Below are positions 1 to 8,718 of a stretch of 10,608 nucleotides of DNA, one piece after another. Position 1 is the stretch's first letter. Each line of letters starts with the position of its first letter. The stretch is from Microthrixaceae bacterium (lineage in GTDB: Bacteria > Actinomycetota > Acidimicrobiia > Acidimicrobiales > Acidimicrobilacustridaceae), in assembly GCA_023264915.1 (NCBI GenBank), contig JAHFUU010000037.1, forward strand, positions 1 through 10,608, in the 5' to 3' direction. The position numbers were made by a program, and so were the translations under genes. The notes under the pieces were generated by a model, which had not been told where the DNA came from, ran no database searches, and worked only from the letters and a program-made list of their open reading frames with translations.

Positions 1-63
1 GGTTGCGGTGACGCCGTCTGGTCCACGTTCGGCTCGATGCGCGGCGCGCGGCCCTTGTGGTCC

Positions 64-786
64 TCAGGCCGTTTCGGCGAACCTGGCCAGCGCCTCTGGG
101 ACCGATGTCTCGACGACCCCGAACTCGTCAGCCACTGCTGCTAGCCACTCGGGCCGCACGACTGTGGTAACGGCGATGGGGGTGTCCAGCTCGGACCATT
201 GCATCATCTGCCGGACGAACTCGAGCGCGTAGTCCGGTGGCCGCACGTCGCGGGACAGCTCGGCGAGCGCGTAGGGGTCAGGTGTCGTGGCGGTCGAACC
301 GACCAGCCAGACATGAGGAGAGCTTGGGCGCACACCACCCCCGACCAGCCCGGGACCGTCAGCCAGGACGACCCCGCGCACCTGCGTCGGCCGTGCACCC
401 CCGACCAGCAAGGCGACGTACGCGCCAAGCCCTCGCCCACAGATGGTGACCTTGCCGAGGTGCAAGAGGGCGGCATCGACGTCAGCCATGAGTATCTCGG
501 CGGTGTAGCCGCCGCCGACTGGGACAGATGAGTCGCCGTGCCCGGTGAAATCGAGCCCGTAGATCGGACCGGGCCAGGCACAGAAGCGCTCGGGAGCTTC
601 CCTGGGGGTGCGCTCGCCCAGCCCATGGAGCAGCAGCAACGGCCGGCCCCAGCCCTCGCGCATCAGGTGCAGTGCCAGGGTCGTCTTGCCGTGCCGCAGC
701 CAGATCGTGTTGCGGTCGCCCGGGCCACGCTTGTGGCTGGCGCCCGCGGGAAACGCAGCGTCGGGTTCTTGGGCTGACGAGCTCAC
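64..786 (-). CDS. alpha/beta-hydrolase fold protein lacking the catalytic serine (putative pseudo-hydrolase)
   Basis: A 240-residue alpha/beta-hydrolase fold protein, substrate unknown. After about 50 residues comes the strand and oxyanion-type turn LLLLHGLG (about 51-57), then GLDFTGHGDSS (77-87), typical of the family between strand 4 and helix A. The nucleophile elbow reads CGRGLGAY (116-123): the residue expected to be Ser (119) is Gly, encoded by GGG, and no GxSxG occurs elsewhere. The C-terminal part has no recognisable catalytic His. I infer a non-hydrolytic or non-canonical role. The start is a GTG at 786-784 that overlaps the TGA of the upstream hydrolase gene (GTGA), so translation is probably coupled; no good Shine-Dalgarno is visible. 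The frame stays open upstream to 1125, but that extension lies inside the upstream gene and reads as Arg/Pro-rich shadow sequence. Fold confident, function unknown. Confidence 0.82.
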   Translation of the reverse strand: MSSSAQEPDAAFPAGASHKRGPGDRNTIWLRHGKTTLALHLMREGWGRPLLLLHGLGERTPREAPERFCAWPGPIYGLDFTGHGDSSVPVGGGYTAEILMADVDAALLHLGKVTICGRGLGAYVALLVGGARPTQVRGVVLADGPGLVGGGVRPSSPHVWLVGSTATTPDPYALAELSRDVRPPDYALEFVRQMMQWSELDTPIAVTTVVRPEWLAAVADEFGVVETSVPEALARFAETA

Positions 787-1757
787 TGCGGGTCGGCCCG
801 GTGCTCGGCAAGGAACGACAGGACGAGGTCGGTGACCAGCCGAGGTTGCTCGATGTGAACGAAGTGGCCCACGTCCGCGATGGTCTCGAGGGCGAAGATC
901 GGCGGCTGGTTGCCGACGACGTCCTCGGGCTTGGTGCCCCACCCCATCGTCTCTGTCTGCAAGCCTAGCACACCGAGGACCGGAACGCCGATGCCGGGGA
1001 GCCTCTGCATCGACCATTCCGGTCGCCAGGGACCGAAGCCGCCGAAACGCATCACCGGGTCGATCTTCCATCGCCAGCCATCTTGTGTCTCGGCCGCCCC
1101 GATCGTCACGAGGTACTCCATCCACTGCATGGAGAGCCTCGAGTTCATGCGGTGGCGGCGTGCCGCGAGCTCCTCGAGCGTGCCCGGCTTTCGTTGCGCA
1201 TCCGCAACCGTGCGCCGATGGTCAAGCCAGCCCTCGAGCTCGCCTCGCAACATCTTGGTGCGCTCGTGCTCAGAGAGATCCGGCCATGAGTTCTTGGAGG
1301 GGAGGCCGTCGAGGTTCACCAGATGAGTGAGTCGGTGAGGTAGGGCATGGGCGAGGTCGAGGAGGAGGCCGCCGCCCTTTGAGTGCCCAATGAACACGGC
1401 CTTGGCCTCGGGTGAGGCCGAGTCGAGGACAGCTGCGGTGTCACGCAGATCTGCTTGCCACGAGTACAGCGCGGAGTGCTCGGAGTTTCCGTGTCCCCGC
1501 GCGTCCCACGAGACGACTCGCCAGCCTTGGTCGGCGAGCAAGGGCGCAAACACGTCGAACGTCCCGGCGAAGTCGAAGCCGCCGTGAGCGAGCAGGATCG
1601 TCGGAGCTGCCGTGTCGCCCCATTCATATGTTGCGATCCGCGGACCAGACGATGTGATCCACCGGGAGCGGTCGGGCCTTCGAGCACCGGGGTAGGACCG
1701 CGCTGTCGGCGCTATGTCTGGTGGTTGGTCGAACCGGCCGTCGGCGTTTGCACTCAC
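783..1757 (-). CDS. alpha/beta hydrolase
   Basis: A 324-residue alpha/beta-hydrolase, probably an esterase- or haloperoxidase-like serine hydrolase; the substrate cannot be read from sequence. After an N-terminal extension of about 35 residues come TILLAHGGFDFAG (53-65; oxyanion-hole HGG), SWDARGHGNS (83-92), and the nucleophile elbow FIGHSKGGG (122-130) with Ser126. A cap-like insert rich in Arg, Glu and Trp spans roughly 155-250. VPVLGVLGLQTE (258-269) follows, where the acid residue usually sits, and GHFVHIEQP (297-305) supplies His298. All parts of a catalytic triad therefore appear present, with the acid least certain. The start chosen is GTG at 1757. There is no Shine-Dalgarno, but a -10-like TAGGCT lies 7 nt upstream, suggesting a leaderless mRNA. 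The 3' end overlaps the next gene by GTGA, so both are likely one transcript. Confidence 0.9.
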   Translation of the reverse strand: MSANADGRFDQPPDIAPTARSYPGARRPDRSRWITSSGPRIATYEWGDTAAPTILLAHGGFDFAGTFDVFAPLLADQGWRVVSWDARGHGNSEHSALYSWQADLRDTAAVLDSASPEAKAVFIGHSKGGGLLLDLAHALPHRLTHLVNLDGLPSKNSWPDLSEHERTKMLRGELEGWLDHRRTVADAQRKPGTLEELAARRHRMNSRLSMQWMEYLVTIGAAETQDGWRWKIDPVMRFGGFGPWRPEWSMQRLPGIGVPVLGVLGLQTETMGWGTKPEDVVGNQPPIFALETIADVGHFVHIEQPRLVTDLVLSFLAEHRADPQ

Positions 1758-1988
1758 GCTCGGAAGCCTACGGGCCGACGGCGCGTGCCCGACAAAGCAC
1801 GCTCTGGCCGAGCAGGTTCTCGAAGCTTCAGGGCTTGGGTCACGCCCGTCCGGAAGCGCCTCTGCCCCGTCGGCCTTGGTGAGTGCTGCCGGTCAGGTGC
1901 CGGCCGAGTTGTGCCCACCTTGCACCGGACACGAGACTGGGCCCTGATCCGGTAGTCGCCTCATGGCGTGCTCATCTCGGGGGAAACG
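1758..1988. other. divergent intergenic region
   Basis: This 231-bp gap lies between the minus-strand hydrolase pair and the plus-strand esterase pair, so it must hold promoters for both directions. The minus-strand promoter candidate is near 1765. For the plus strand only a weak TTGCAC (1920-1925) is visible, without a convincing -10. A short GCCGG/CCGGC inverted repeat lies around 1888-1904. I see no credible gene in this stretch. Confidence 0.6.
1765..1770 (-). promoter_or_regulatory. candidate -10 box of a leaderless promoter for the hydrolase pair
   Basis: On the minus strand TAGGCT fits the actinobacterial TANNNT -10 pattern and ends 7 nt before the GTG start at 1757, the geometry of a leaderless transcript. 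A weak -35-like TTGTCG lies at 1790-1795, with a longer than ideal 19-nt spacer. The gene has no Shine-Dalgarno, which agrees with this reading. Motif-based only. Confidence 0.35.
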
Positions 1989-3203
1989 ATGGCTGAGTCC
2001 CAGATCCACGGTTGGACCGCGGAAGGTTGGGAGGGAGTGCGAGGCGCGTTTTCCGCCAACTTCGACCAGCGCAAGGAGGTGGGCGCGGCGTTCTCGGCGT
2101 ACCACAGAGGCAAGAAGGTCGTGGACCTGTGGGGTGGGATCGCGGATGAGCGATCGGGGAGTCCCTGGGAGGAGAACACCATGGTCATGGTGTTCTCGAC
2201 GACCAAGGGCGCGACCGCGATGTGTGCCAACCAGCTGGCACAGCAAGGCAAGCTTGACATGGATGCTCCGGTCGCGGAGTACTGGCCTGAGTTCGCCCAG
2301 GCCGGCAAGGAGAAGATCCCCGTGTCCTACCTGCTGTCCCATCAAGCAGGCCTGGCGTGGATAGACGAGAAGCTCACAGTTGAAGAGGCACTGTCTTGGG
2401 ATCCCGTGGTCACGGCTCTGGCCAGGCAGGCTCCCGGTTGGGAGCCTGGCACCAAGCACGGATACCACGCATCGACCTATGGCTGGCTGGTGGGGGAGGT
2501 GGTCCGGCGGATCTCCGGCCTGAGTCTCGGCACCTACCTGGCGCACAACATCGCCGAGCCCTTGGGACTGGACCTCTACATCGGCCTTCCAGATTCCGAA
2601 GAGCCACGGGTGGCTACGCTTGTGTCGTTCATGCCCGAGGGCGGTTCGGGTGACGGCGACAACGAGCTGAGCGAGCTTCTTGGTGCGTTCATGGGGCCCG
2701 AGACGCCGCTCGGAAAGGCACTCCGGTCGCCTTTCAGCGGCAGCATCGGCCTCGAGGGTCACAGCTCCGGTGATGCGGCGTCTTTCATGAACTCGCGCGA
2801 GCTGCATGCGGCCGAGGCTCCAGCGTTCAATGGGATCTGTGATGCACGTTCACTGGCCCGCATGTACTCGGCGGCGATCAACGAGGTCGACGGGTTCAGG
2901 TTGCTCACGCCAGGCCAGCTCAAGGCTGCAACCACGCAGCTCACCTCGGGCGGCAACTTCGTGCTCTTCGACATCGACCTGCAGTTCGGCCTCGGGTTCA
3001 TGTTGCACTCGTCGCTGGTCGACCTCGGTGGCCCGCGCTCTTTCGGTCATTTCGGCATGGGTGGCTCACTCGGGTGGGCTGATCCCGACGCCGAGCTGGC
3101 CATGGGCTATGTCATGAACCGGATGGACATGGGGATGGTCGGCGACGTTCGAGGCTTCGAGCTCGTGACTGCGAGCTTCGACGCTGCGGCACAAGCCAGT
3201 TGA
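1989..3203 (+). CDS. serine hydrolase of the class C beta-lactamase/family VIII esterase superfamily (first tandem copy)
   Basis: A 404-residue cytoplasmic protein with no signal peptide, related to AmpC-like serine hydrolases such as EstB and, from memory of the family, mycobacterial LipL/LipP-type lipases. Visible active-site motifs are FSTTKG (SxxK, Ser70 and Lys73), HGYHA (catalytic Tyr159), and GHFGMGG (about 353-359), where HxG replaces the KTG box of true beta-lactamases. The HxG box and the lack of a secretion signal favour an esterase over a beta-lactamase; the substrate is unknown. The start is the ATG at 1989, preceded by GGGGGA (1979-1984) at 4 nt. An in-frame GTG at 1968 would add seven residues but has no comparable ribosome site. 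A paralogue follows 88 bp downstream in the same direction, sharing blocks such as KVVDLWGG, GWLVGEV and LGLDL. Methionines cluster near the C terminus (MNRMDMGM). Confidence 0.93.
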   Translation: MAESQIHGWTAEGWEGVRGAFSANFDQRKEVGAAFSAYHRGKKVVDLWGGIADERSGSPWEENTMVMVFSTTKGATAMCANQLAQQGKLDMDAPVAEYWPEFAQAGKEKIPVSYLLSHQAGLAWIDEKLTVEEALSWDPVVTALARQAPGWEPGTKHGYHASTYGWLVGEVVRRISGLSLGTYLAHNIAEPLGLDLYIGLPDSEEPRVATLVSFMPEGGSGDGDNELSELLGAFMGPETPLGKALRSPFSGSIGLEGHSSGDAASFMNSRELHAAEAPAFNGICDARSLARMYSAAINEVDGFRLLTPGQLKAATTQLTSGGNFVLFDIDLQFGLGFMLHSSLVDLGGPRSFGHFGMGGSLGWADPDAELAMGYVMNRMDMGMVGDVRGFELVTASFDAAAQAS

Positions 3204-3204
3204 G

Positions 3205-3238
3205 AGTCCCGGTGCCGCTATGCCAGACGGTCGGGACT
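3205..3238 (+). repeat. inverted repeat between the two esterase genes
   Basis: Two bases after the first esterase stop, AGTCCCG (3205-3211) pairs perfectly with CGGGACT (3232-3238) around a 20-nt loop. No T-run follows, so it is not a standard intrinsic terminator. It could be a weak terminator, an mRNA-stabilising stem or chance. Confidence 0.35.
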
Positions 3239-3291
3239 GAGTCACCCGACCGGATTCAGCGGGCGCACACCCTGAGAGACAGGAGACTGAG

Positions 3292-4515
3292 ATGACTGAC
3301 ATCGACGGCACGGTTGCGAAGGGATTCGAGAGCGTCCGTGACGCGTTCGTCGCCAACTTCGAGCGCGACCCCGATCCGATGATGATGATGCTCGGAGGGG
3401 GCAAGGAGATCGGTGCCGCGGTCTCGGTCTTCTACCGGGGCGAGAAGGTTGTCGACTTGTGGGGTGGTGTAGCAGATACTCGCACTGGGCGGCCCTACGC
3501 AGCGGACACGCTGCAACTTGTCTTCTCATCGAGCAAGGGGATCACTGCGATCTGTGCCAACCTGCTGGCCCAGCGGGGCTTGCTGGACCTCGACGCCAAG
3601 GTGGCTGAGTACTGGCCCGAGTTCGGCCGCGCCGGCAAGGCCGACATCCCTGTTCGATGGCTGCTGTGCCACCGCGCCGGGCTTCCCTGGCTGGATGTGC
3701 AGATGACCATCGAGGAAGCTCTCGACTGGGACACGGTGATCGACGCGATCGAAAGGCAGGCACCGGCCTGGGAGCCAGGCACCCAGCACGGGTACCACGC
3801 GGTGAGCTTCGGCTGGCTGGTCGGAGAGGTCATACGCCGGATCACCGGAAAAAGTGTGGGTGAGTTCGTCAAGGAGGAGCTTTCTGAACCGCTCGGCCTT
3901 GACCTGTGGATCGGCCTGCCCGAGGAGATGCATCAGCGCGTCGCACCCCTCGAGGTCATCGAGCTCCCCGACGAACCGAACATGAGGGCGCTGGTCGACG
4001 AGTTCATCGGGCCCGAATCGATGCTCGGCAAGTCGCTGTTCACGCCCAGGGGCGCCTGGGACGAGCTTCAGTTCGGCTCGTTCAACCTTCCCGAAGTGTG
4101 GAGAGCCGAAATCCCAGCAGCCAACTGCATCACCAACGCGACCTCACTGGCCAAGCTGTACGCGGGCTGCGTGAGCGAGGTCGCCAACGCTGACGGAACC
4201 GACAAGGTGCGCCTGTTCACCGAGGAGACAGCGGAAAGAGCAGCGACCAAGCAGACCGAGGGCGTGGACCACATCATCTTGGGGCTGGACATGCAGTACG
4301 GGCTCGGCTTCAACCTCCCGAGCGACATGCTGAAGCTGGGTGGGCATCGCAGCTTCGGACACTACGGCGCGGGCGGCTCTGTCGGGTTCGCCGATCCCGA
4401 TGGCGAGATCGGCTTTGGCTACGTGATGAACGCGATGTTCCTGAACCTGACGGGTGACCCCAGAACCGAGAGCCTCATCGACGCCACGTACCAGAGCGTC
4501 GACTCGCTCTCATGA
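3292..4515 (+). CDS. serine hydrolase of the class C beta-lactamase/family VIII esterase superfamily (second tandem copy)
   Basis: A 407-residue paralogue of the preceding gene and the same kind of putative esterase. Motifs are VFSSSKG (SxxK with Ser79 and Lys82), HGYHA (Tyr168), and GHYGAGG (about 356-362; HxG box) followed by the family-typical FADPDGE. The start is the ATG at 3292, with a clear AGGAGA (3281-3286) at 5 nt. Compared with its neighbour it has an insertion of roughly ten residues near 26-37, with four consecutive Met codons (ATG x4 at 3379-3390) and a Gly run. The region between about 245 and 275 diverges strongly between the copies, which may reflect different substrate pockets. 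No signal peptide is visible. The 88-bp gap allows co-transcription with the first copy, although a stem-loop lies in between. Class is confident; the reaction is inferred. Confidence 0.93.
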   Translation: MTDIDGTVAKGFESVRDAFVANFERDPDPMMMMLGGGKEIGAAVSVFYRGEKVVDLWGGVADTRTGRPYAADTLQLVFSSSKGITAICANLLAQRGLLDLDAKVAEYWPEFGRAGKADIPVRWLLCHRAGLPWLDVQMTIEEALDWDTVIDAIERQAPAWEPGTQHGYHAVSFGWLVGEVIRRITGKSVGEFVKEELSEPLGLDLWIGLPEEMHQRVAPLEVIELPDEPNMRALVDEFIGPESMLGKSLFTPRGAWDELQFGSFNLPEVWRAEIPAANCITNATSLAKLYAGCVSEVANADGTDKVRLFTEETAERAATKQTEGVDHIILGLDMQYGLGFNLPSDMLKLGGHRSFGHYGAGGSVGFADPDGEIGFGYVMNAMFLNLTGDPRTESLIDATYQSVDSLS

Positions 4516-4587
4516 GCGGAGCCTTCGAGACGACGCCGCCACAAGCACCAGTCCGATCAGGGCGTGAGGCCCGGTGCCGCCGACGAC

Positions 4588-4601
4588 CCTGGCCAGCCAG
4601 G
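4588..4601 (+). terminator. possible weak terminator hairpin after the esterase pair
   Basis: CCTGG (4588-4592) and CCAGG (4597-4601) form a 5-bp GC-rich stem with a 4-nt loop, 73 nt after the esterase stop. A T-run appears only near 4630, so it does not match a classical rho-independent terminator. Position fits; structure is weak. Confidence 0.22.
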
Positions 4602-4631
4602 CCGGGGACCCTTCGGGACCCAGAGGCGGTT

Positions 4632-4661
4632 TTGACTTTTCCGTAGTCGACAGGCTGGAAT
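4632..4661 (+). promoter_or_regulatory. candidate sigma70-type promoter for the DtxR-like regulator
   Basis: TTGACT (4632-4637) is a good -35 match, and TGGAAT (4656-4661) is a partial -10 match at an 18-nt spacing. Transcription would start about 30 nt before the ATG at 4698. A local GTCGAC lies between the boxes, but I cannot identify a DtxR/MntR operator by eye. Confidence 0.35.
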
Positions 4662-4697
4662 CTCGGCGGTCGAAACCCGTTTTGGTGCCCTCGAAAA

Positions 4698-5489
4698 ATG
4701 ATCGCTGACCTGTCCAAATCTGAGCGTGAAACGCTCAAGGCCGTCTACCGGCACAGCAAGGATGGTAGGGAGGCGCATACCGGCGTGCTGGCAGAGACCC
4801 TCGGTGTCACGCCCGGAACGGTCACAGCGACTGTGAAACGTCTGGCCGACCGGCGCCTGATCGACCACAGGCCGTACCACGGGGTGACCTTCACCAACCA
4901 AGGCCGCCGAACTGCGGTGGCACTCATCCGGAGGCACCGGATCGTTGAGCGGTTCCTGGCAGACATGCTCGGCTACTCCTGGAACGAGGCCGACAGGCTC
5001 GCGCCGACCTTCGAGCACGACCTTCCAGCAGAGGTCGAGGAACGTATCTTCTCGGCGTTGAACCGGCCGAGGACGTGCCCGCACGGGTTCCCCATACCCG
5101 CGACGGAGGAGGACGACATCCCGTCCATGCCTCCCCTCTATGAGCTCGAGGCTGGCGATCAGGCCGAGGTCGCCCTGCCCAGCTCGACTGACCCCGAGGT
5201 CGTCAGCTTCCTGGAAGAGTTGGGTGTGCGCCCAGGGGTGCTCGTGGAGGTGCGCGAGAAGCACCCATTCGATGGGCCGGTGGTGGTTCGCGTGGGCGGC
5301 GAGGACTGCACGCTGGGGGAGCGAATCGCCCGCCACATCTATGTTCGCAAGCTGGAATCCACCGAGCGCCGCGCGCCGGATAGTTCCAGGAGCGCCGCGA
5401 TCGGACGCAAGACCTCGAGGAAGCACACGCCGGCGACGAAGCCGGAGACCGGTGCGACTCCAGCATCCAAGGAAGGATCAGGTCTGTGA
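4698..5489 (+). CDS. DtxR/MntR-family metal-dependent transcriptional regulator
   Basis: A 263-residue DNA-binding protein built like DtxR/IdeR. It has an N-terminal winged helix (about 8-75; recognition region VTPGTVTATVKRLADRRL), then a dimerisation and metal-binding region (about 76-125) ending in CPHGFPIP, a common end of this domain. A C-terminal SH3-like/FeoA domain follows (about 145-218). Typical members sense Fe(II) or Mn(II) and repress uptake genes. Retained ligand candidates are Glu11 (acidic as in MntR, Met10 in DtxR), His80, Glu84, Glu106 and His107. By ungapped alignment from memory, the DtxR His98 position is Asp99 and the Cys102 (Glu in MntR) position is Pro103, so metal specificity or dependence may be altered. 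A basic Ser/Thr/Pro/Lys-rich tail (222-263) lengthens the protein and is probably disordered. The ATG at 4698 has no clear Shine-Dalgarno. It probably heads a transcript reaching hppA. Confidence 0.9.
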   Translation: MIADLSKSERETLKAVYRHSKDGREAHTGVLAETLGVTPGTVTATVKRLADRRLIDHRPYHGVTFTNQGRRTAVALIRRHRIVERFLADMLGYSWNEADRLAPTFEHDLPAEVEERIFSALNRPRTCPHGFPIPATEEDDIPSMPPLYELEAGDQAEVALPSSTDPEVVSFLEELGVRPGVLVEVREKHPFDGPVVVRVGGEDCTLGERIARHIYVRKLESTERRAPDSSRSAAIGRKTSRKHTPATKPETGATPASKEGSGL

Positions 5490-5655
5490 GCCGTCCACCG
5501 GGCGCTGAGGAGTCCAGCAGCGGATTGCCAAGTCCCGGAATGGCTGAGATCCAGAGGAGCCAAGTGCGTCATCAGACCAGGAACCTGAGAGGAAAGAGCA
5601 TGCGTTCGCAGGGAGACGTCATGGGAGATGTCATGGGAGATCTGGAGGTAGTGAG

Positions 5656-5659
<4 letters not shown>
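5486..5659 (+). CDS. possible small ORF (57 aa) bridging the regulator gene and hppA
   Basis: A GTG at 5486 overlaps the regulator's TGA (GTGA) and is preceded by GGAAGGA (5471-5477). The frame runs 57 codons to a TGA at 5657-5659 that overlaps the hppA ATG (ATGA). A shorter version starts at the ATG at 5600, behind AGAGGA (5588-5593), and encodes MRSQGDVMGDVMGDLEVVR. Such exact overlaps on both sides suggest a translated coupling or leader ORF. Against this, the product is Ser/Arg/Gly-rich and resembles no family I know. Hand counting gives G or C at 36 of 57 third positions (63%), against 16 of the first 20 codons of hppA (80%). The C-terminal part is a 12-bp tandem repeat. It may be untranslated leader sequence with a chance open frame. 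Confidence 0.35.
5615..5638 (+). repeat. 12-bp tandem direct repeat just upstream of hppA
   Basis: GACGTCATGGGA (5615-5626) is followed directly by GATGTCATGGGA (5627-5638), differing at one base; GA of a third partial copy follows. It ends shortly before the hppA Shine-Dalgarno. In the small-ORF frame it encodes the repeat GDVM-GDVM. It may be replication slippage, or a binding site or leader element acting on hppA. Confidence 0.7.
5644..5649 (+). promoter_or_regulatory. ribosome binding site of hppA
   Basis: GGAGGT with a 6-nt spacer to the ATG at 5656 is a near-consensus Shine-Dalgarno and fixes the hppA start. It lies inside the possible upstream small ORF, so ribosomes translating that ORF could expose or mask it. 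Confidence 0.85.
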
Positions 5660-8037
<2,378 letters not shown>

Positions 8038-8145
8038 TCCTTGATCCCACCCTCAAAGGCCTCTGATTGCTTCCGGGGCTGCGCTGGCGCATGGCGTTCG
8101 GCCGTGCTCCCCCATCGCCGGCGGGCTCCCCGGACCCGCAAGCGT
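8038..8145. other. convergent intergenic region
   Basis: This 108-bp gap separates the stops of hppA and the minus-strand zinc-ribbon gene, so terminators for both strands are expected. A short GCGGG/CCCGC inverted repeat lies near 8120-8140, but no T-run follows on either strand. I see no clear intrinsic terminator. Confidence 0.5.
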
Positions 8146-8592
8146 CTACCGGTGGGTGGTCGTGGTGGGTGATATCCCACTCACGGCATAGCGGACCTGC
8201 AGGTAGTAGTAGCCCGCTACGAGAGCCACGAAGATGGCGACCACGACGGCGCCGACGATCGCATACTTGGGGTCCCAGATGACCTTGCCGTCTTGGTCGC
8301 GCTCGACCTTCGCTGAGGACCAAAGGTTCGCAGCGGCGCCCACGATCACGTCCGACTGGCTCGTTGAGTAACCGGGGCGATCGTCGTCCTGGTGGCGGTG
8401 CCTCATCTCGGCGTCGGCGAGGCCCTTCTGCACGATCAGCTCGAGACCTTCGGGGGGAGGGCCGTGACCCTCAGTGTCGACGTCGCGCCCGAAGGAGGCG
8501 ACATCTTCTGGGGCAGGGGCCCCACACTTCGGGCACTTCACCTCGCCAAGGAAGAGCGCCCCCCCGCATCTCGTGCATGCCGATTGGGTCAT
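8146..8592 (-). CDS. zinc-ribbon protein with C-terminal membrane anchor, function unknown
   Basis: A 148-residue protein that I do not recognise as a named family. The N terminus holds a zinc ribbon, CTRC (Cys6, Cys9) and CPKC (Cys20, Cys23), likely binding one zinc. A polar, acidic and His/Arg-containing middle (about 25-105) follows, then one hydrophobic helix (about 110-132, AIVGAVVVAIFVALVAGYYY) and a short Thr-rich tail. The ribbon would be cytoplasmic and the protein tail-anchored if the positive-inside rule holds. The ATG at 8592 has an AGGAGGT-like site (8599-8605) at about 6 nt; an upstream in-frame ATG at 8700 lacks one and adds a low-quality 36-residue leader. The gene lies 126 bp downstream of the lipoprotein gene. 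Possible roles are a membrane scaffold or regulator; the sequence does not decide. Confidence 0.82.
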   Translation of the reverse strand: MTQSACTRCGGALFLGEVKCPKCGAPAPEDVASFGRDVDTEGHGPPPEGLELIVQKGLADAEMRHRHQDDDRPGYSTSQSDVIVGAAANLWSSAKVERDQDGKVIWDPKYAIVGAVVVAIFVALVAGYYYLQVRYAVSGISPTTTTHR

Positions 8593-8622
8593 CCGCCGAC
8601 CTCCTCGAAGCGTTCGCGCACG

Positions 8623-8651
8623 ATGGTAACGGTTCGCTGTCCTCAGGTTCC
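8623..8651 (-). promoter_or_regulatory. candidate promoter of the zinc-ribbon gene, ECF-like or TANNNT
   Basis: On the minus strand GGAACC (8646-8651) is followed after 14 nt by CGTTACCAT (8623-8631). GGAAC with CGTT resembles extracytoplasmic-function sigma promoters, though the spacing is slightly short. Alternatively TACCAT is a TANNNT -10 box. Either start would give a leader of about 25 nt containing the Shine-Dalgarno. By-eye match only. Confidence 0.22.
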
Positions 8652-8718
8652 GAAGATAGGTGCTCAGTCCCGACGAGAGATCCTCATCCTCGGCGATCAT
8701 GGTGCCAGGGCGCCTGGA

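Noticed and set aside
1..63. A possible minus-strand gene start at a GTG near 26, running off the left edge.
   Set aside because: Only about eight codons are visible, no Shine-Dalgarno or ATG is present, and nothing supports a coding call.
787..1125. A 113-residue N-terminal extension of the Ser-less hydrolase, starting near 1125 on the minus strand.
   Set aside because: It lies entirely inside the upstream hydrolase gene and reads as Arg/Pro-rich shadow sequence, while the GTGA overlap at 786 gives a natural start.
1893..2807. A 304-codon minus-strand frame opposite the first esterase gene.
   Set aside because: The opposite strand encodes a complete enzyme with intact motifs; this frame has a His/Arg-rich composition typical of high-GC antisense frames and no recognisable domain.
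1989..4515. The two AmpC-like genes as antibiotic-resistance beta-lactamases.
   Set aside because: Neither has a signal peptide, and the KTG box is replaced by HxG, the pattern of esterase-type members.
4557..5426. A 289-codon minus-strand frame opposite the DtxR-like gene.
   Set aside because: It is antisense to a clear winged-helix and FeoA-domain protein and shows no motif of its own.
8593..8700. An upstream ATG at 8700 for the zinc-ribbon gene, adding 36 residues.
   Set aside because: There is no ribosome site before it, the added residues look non-coding, and AGGAGG sits correctly before the ATG at 8592.
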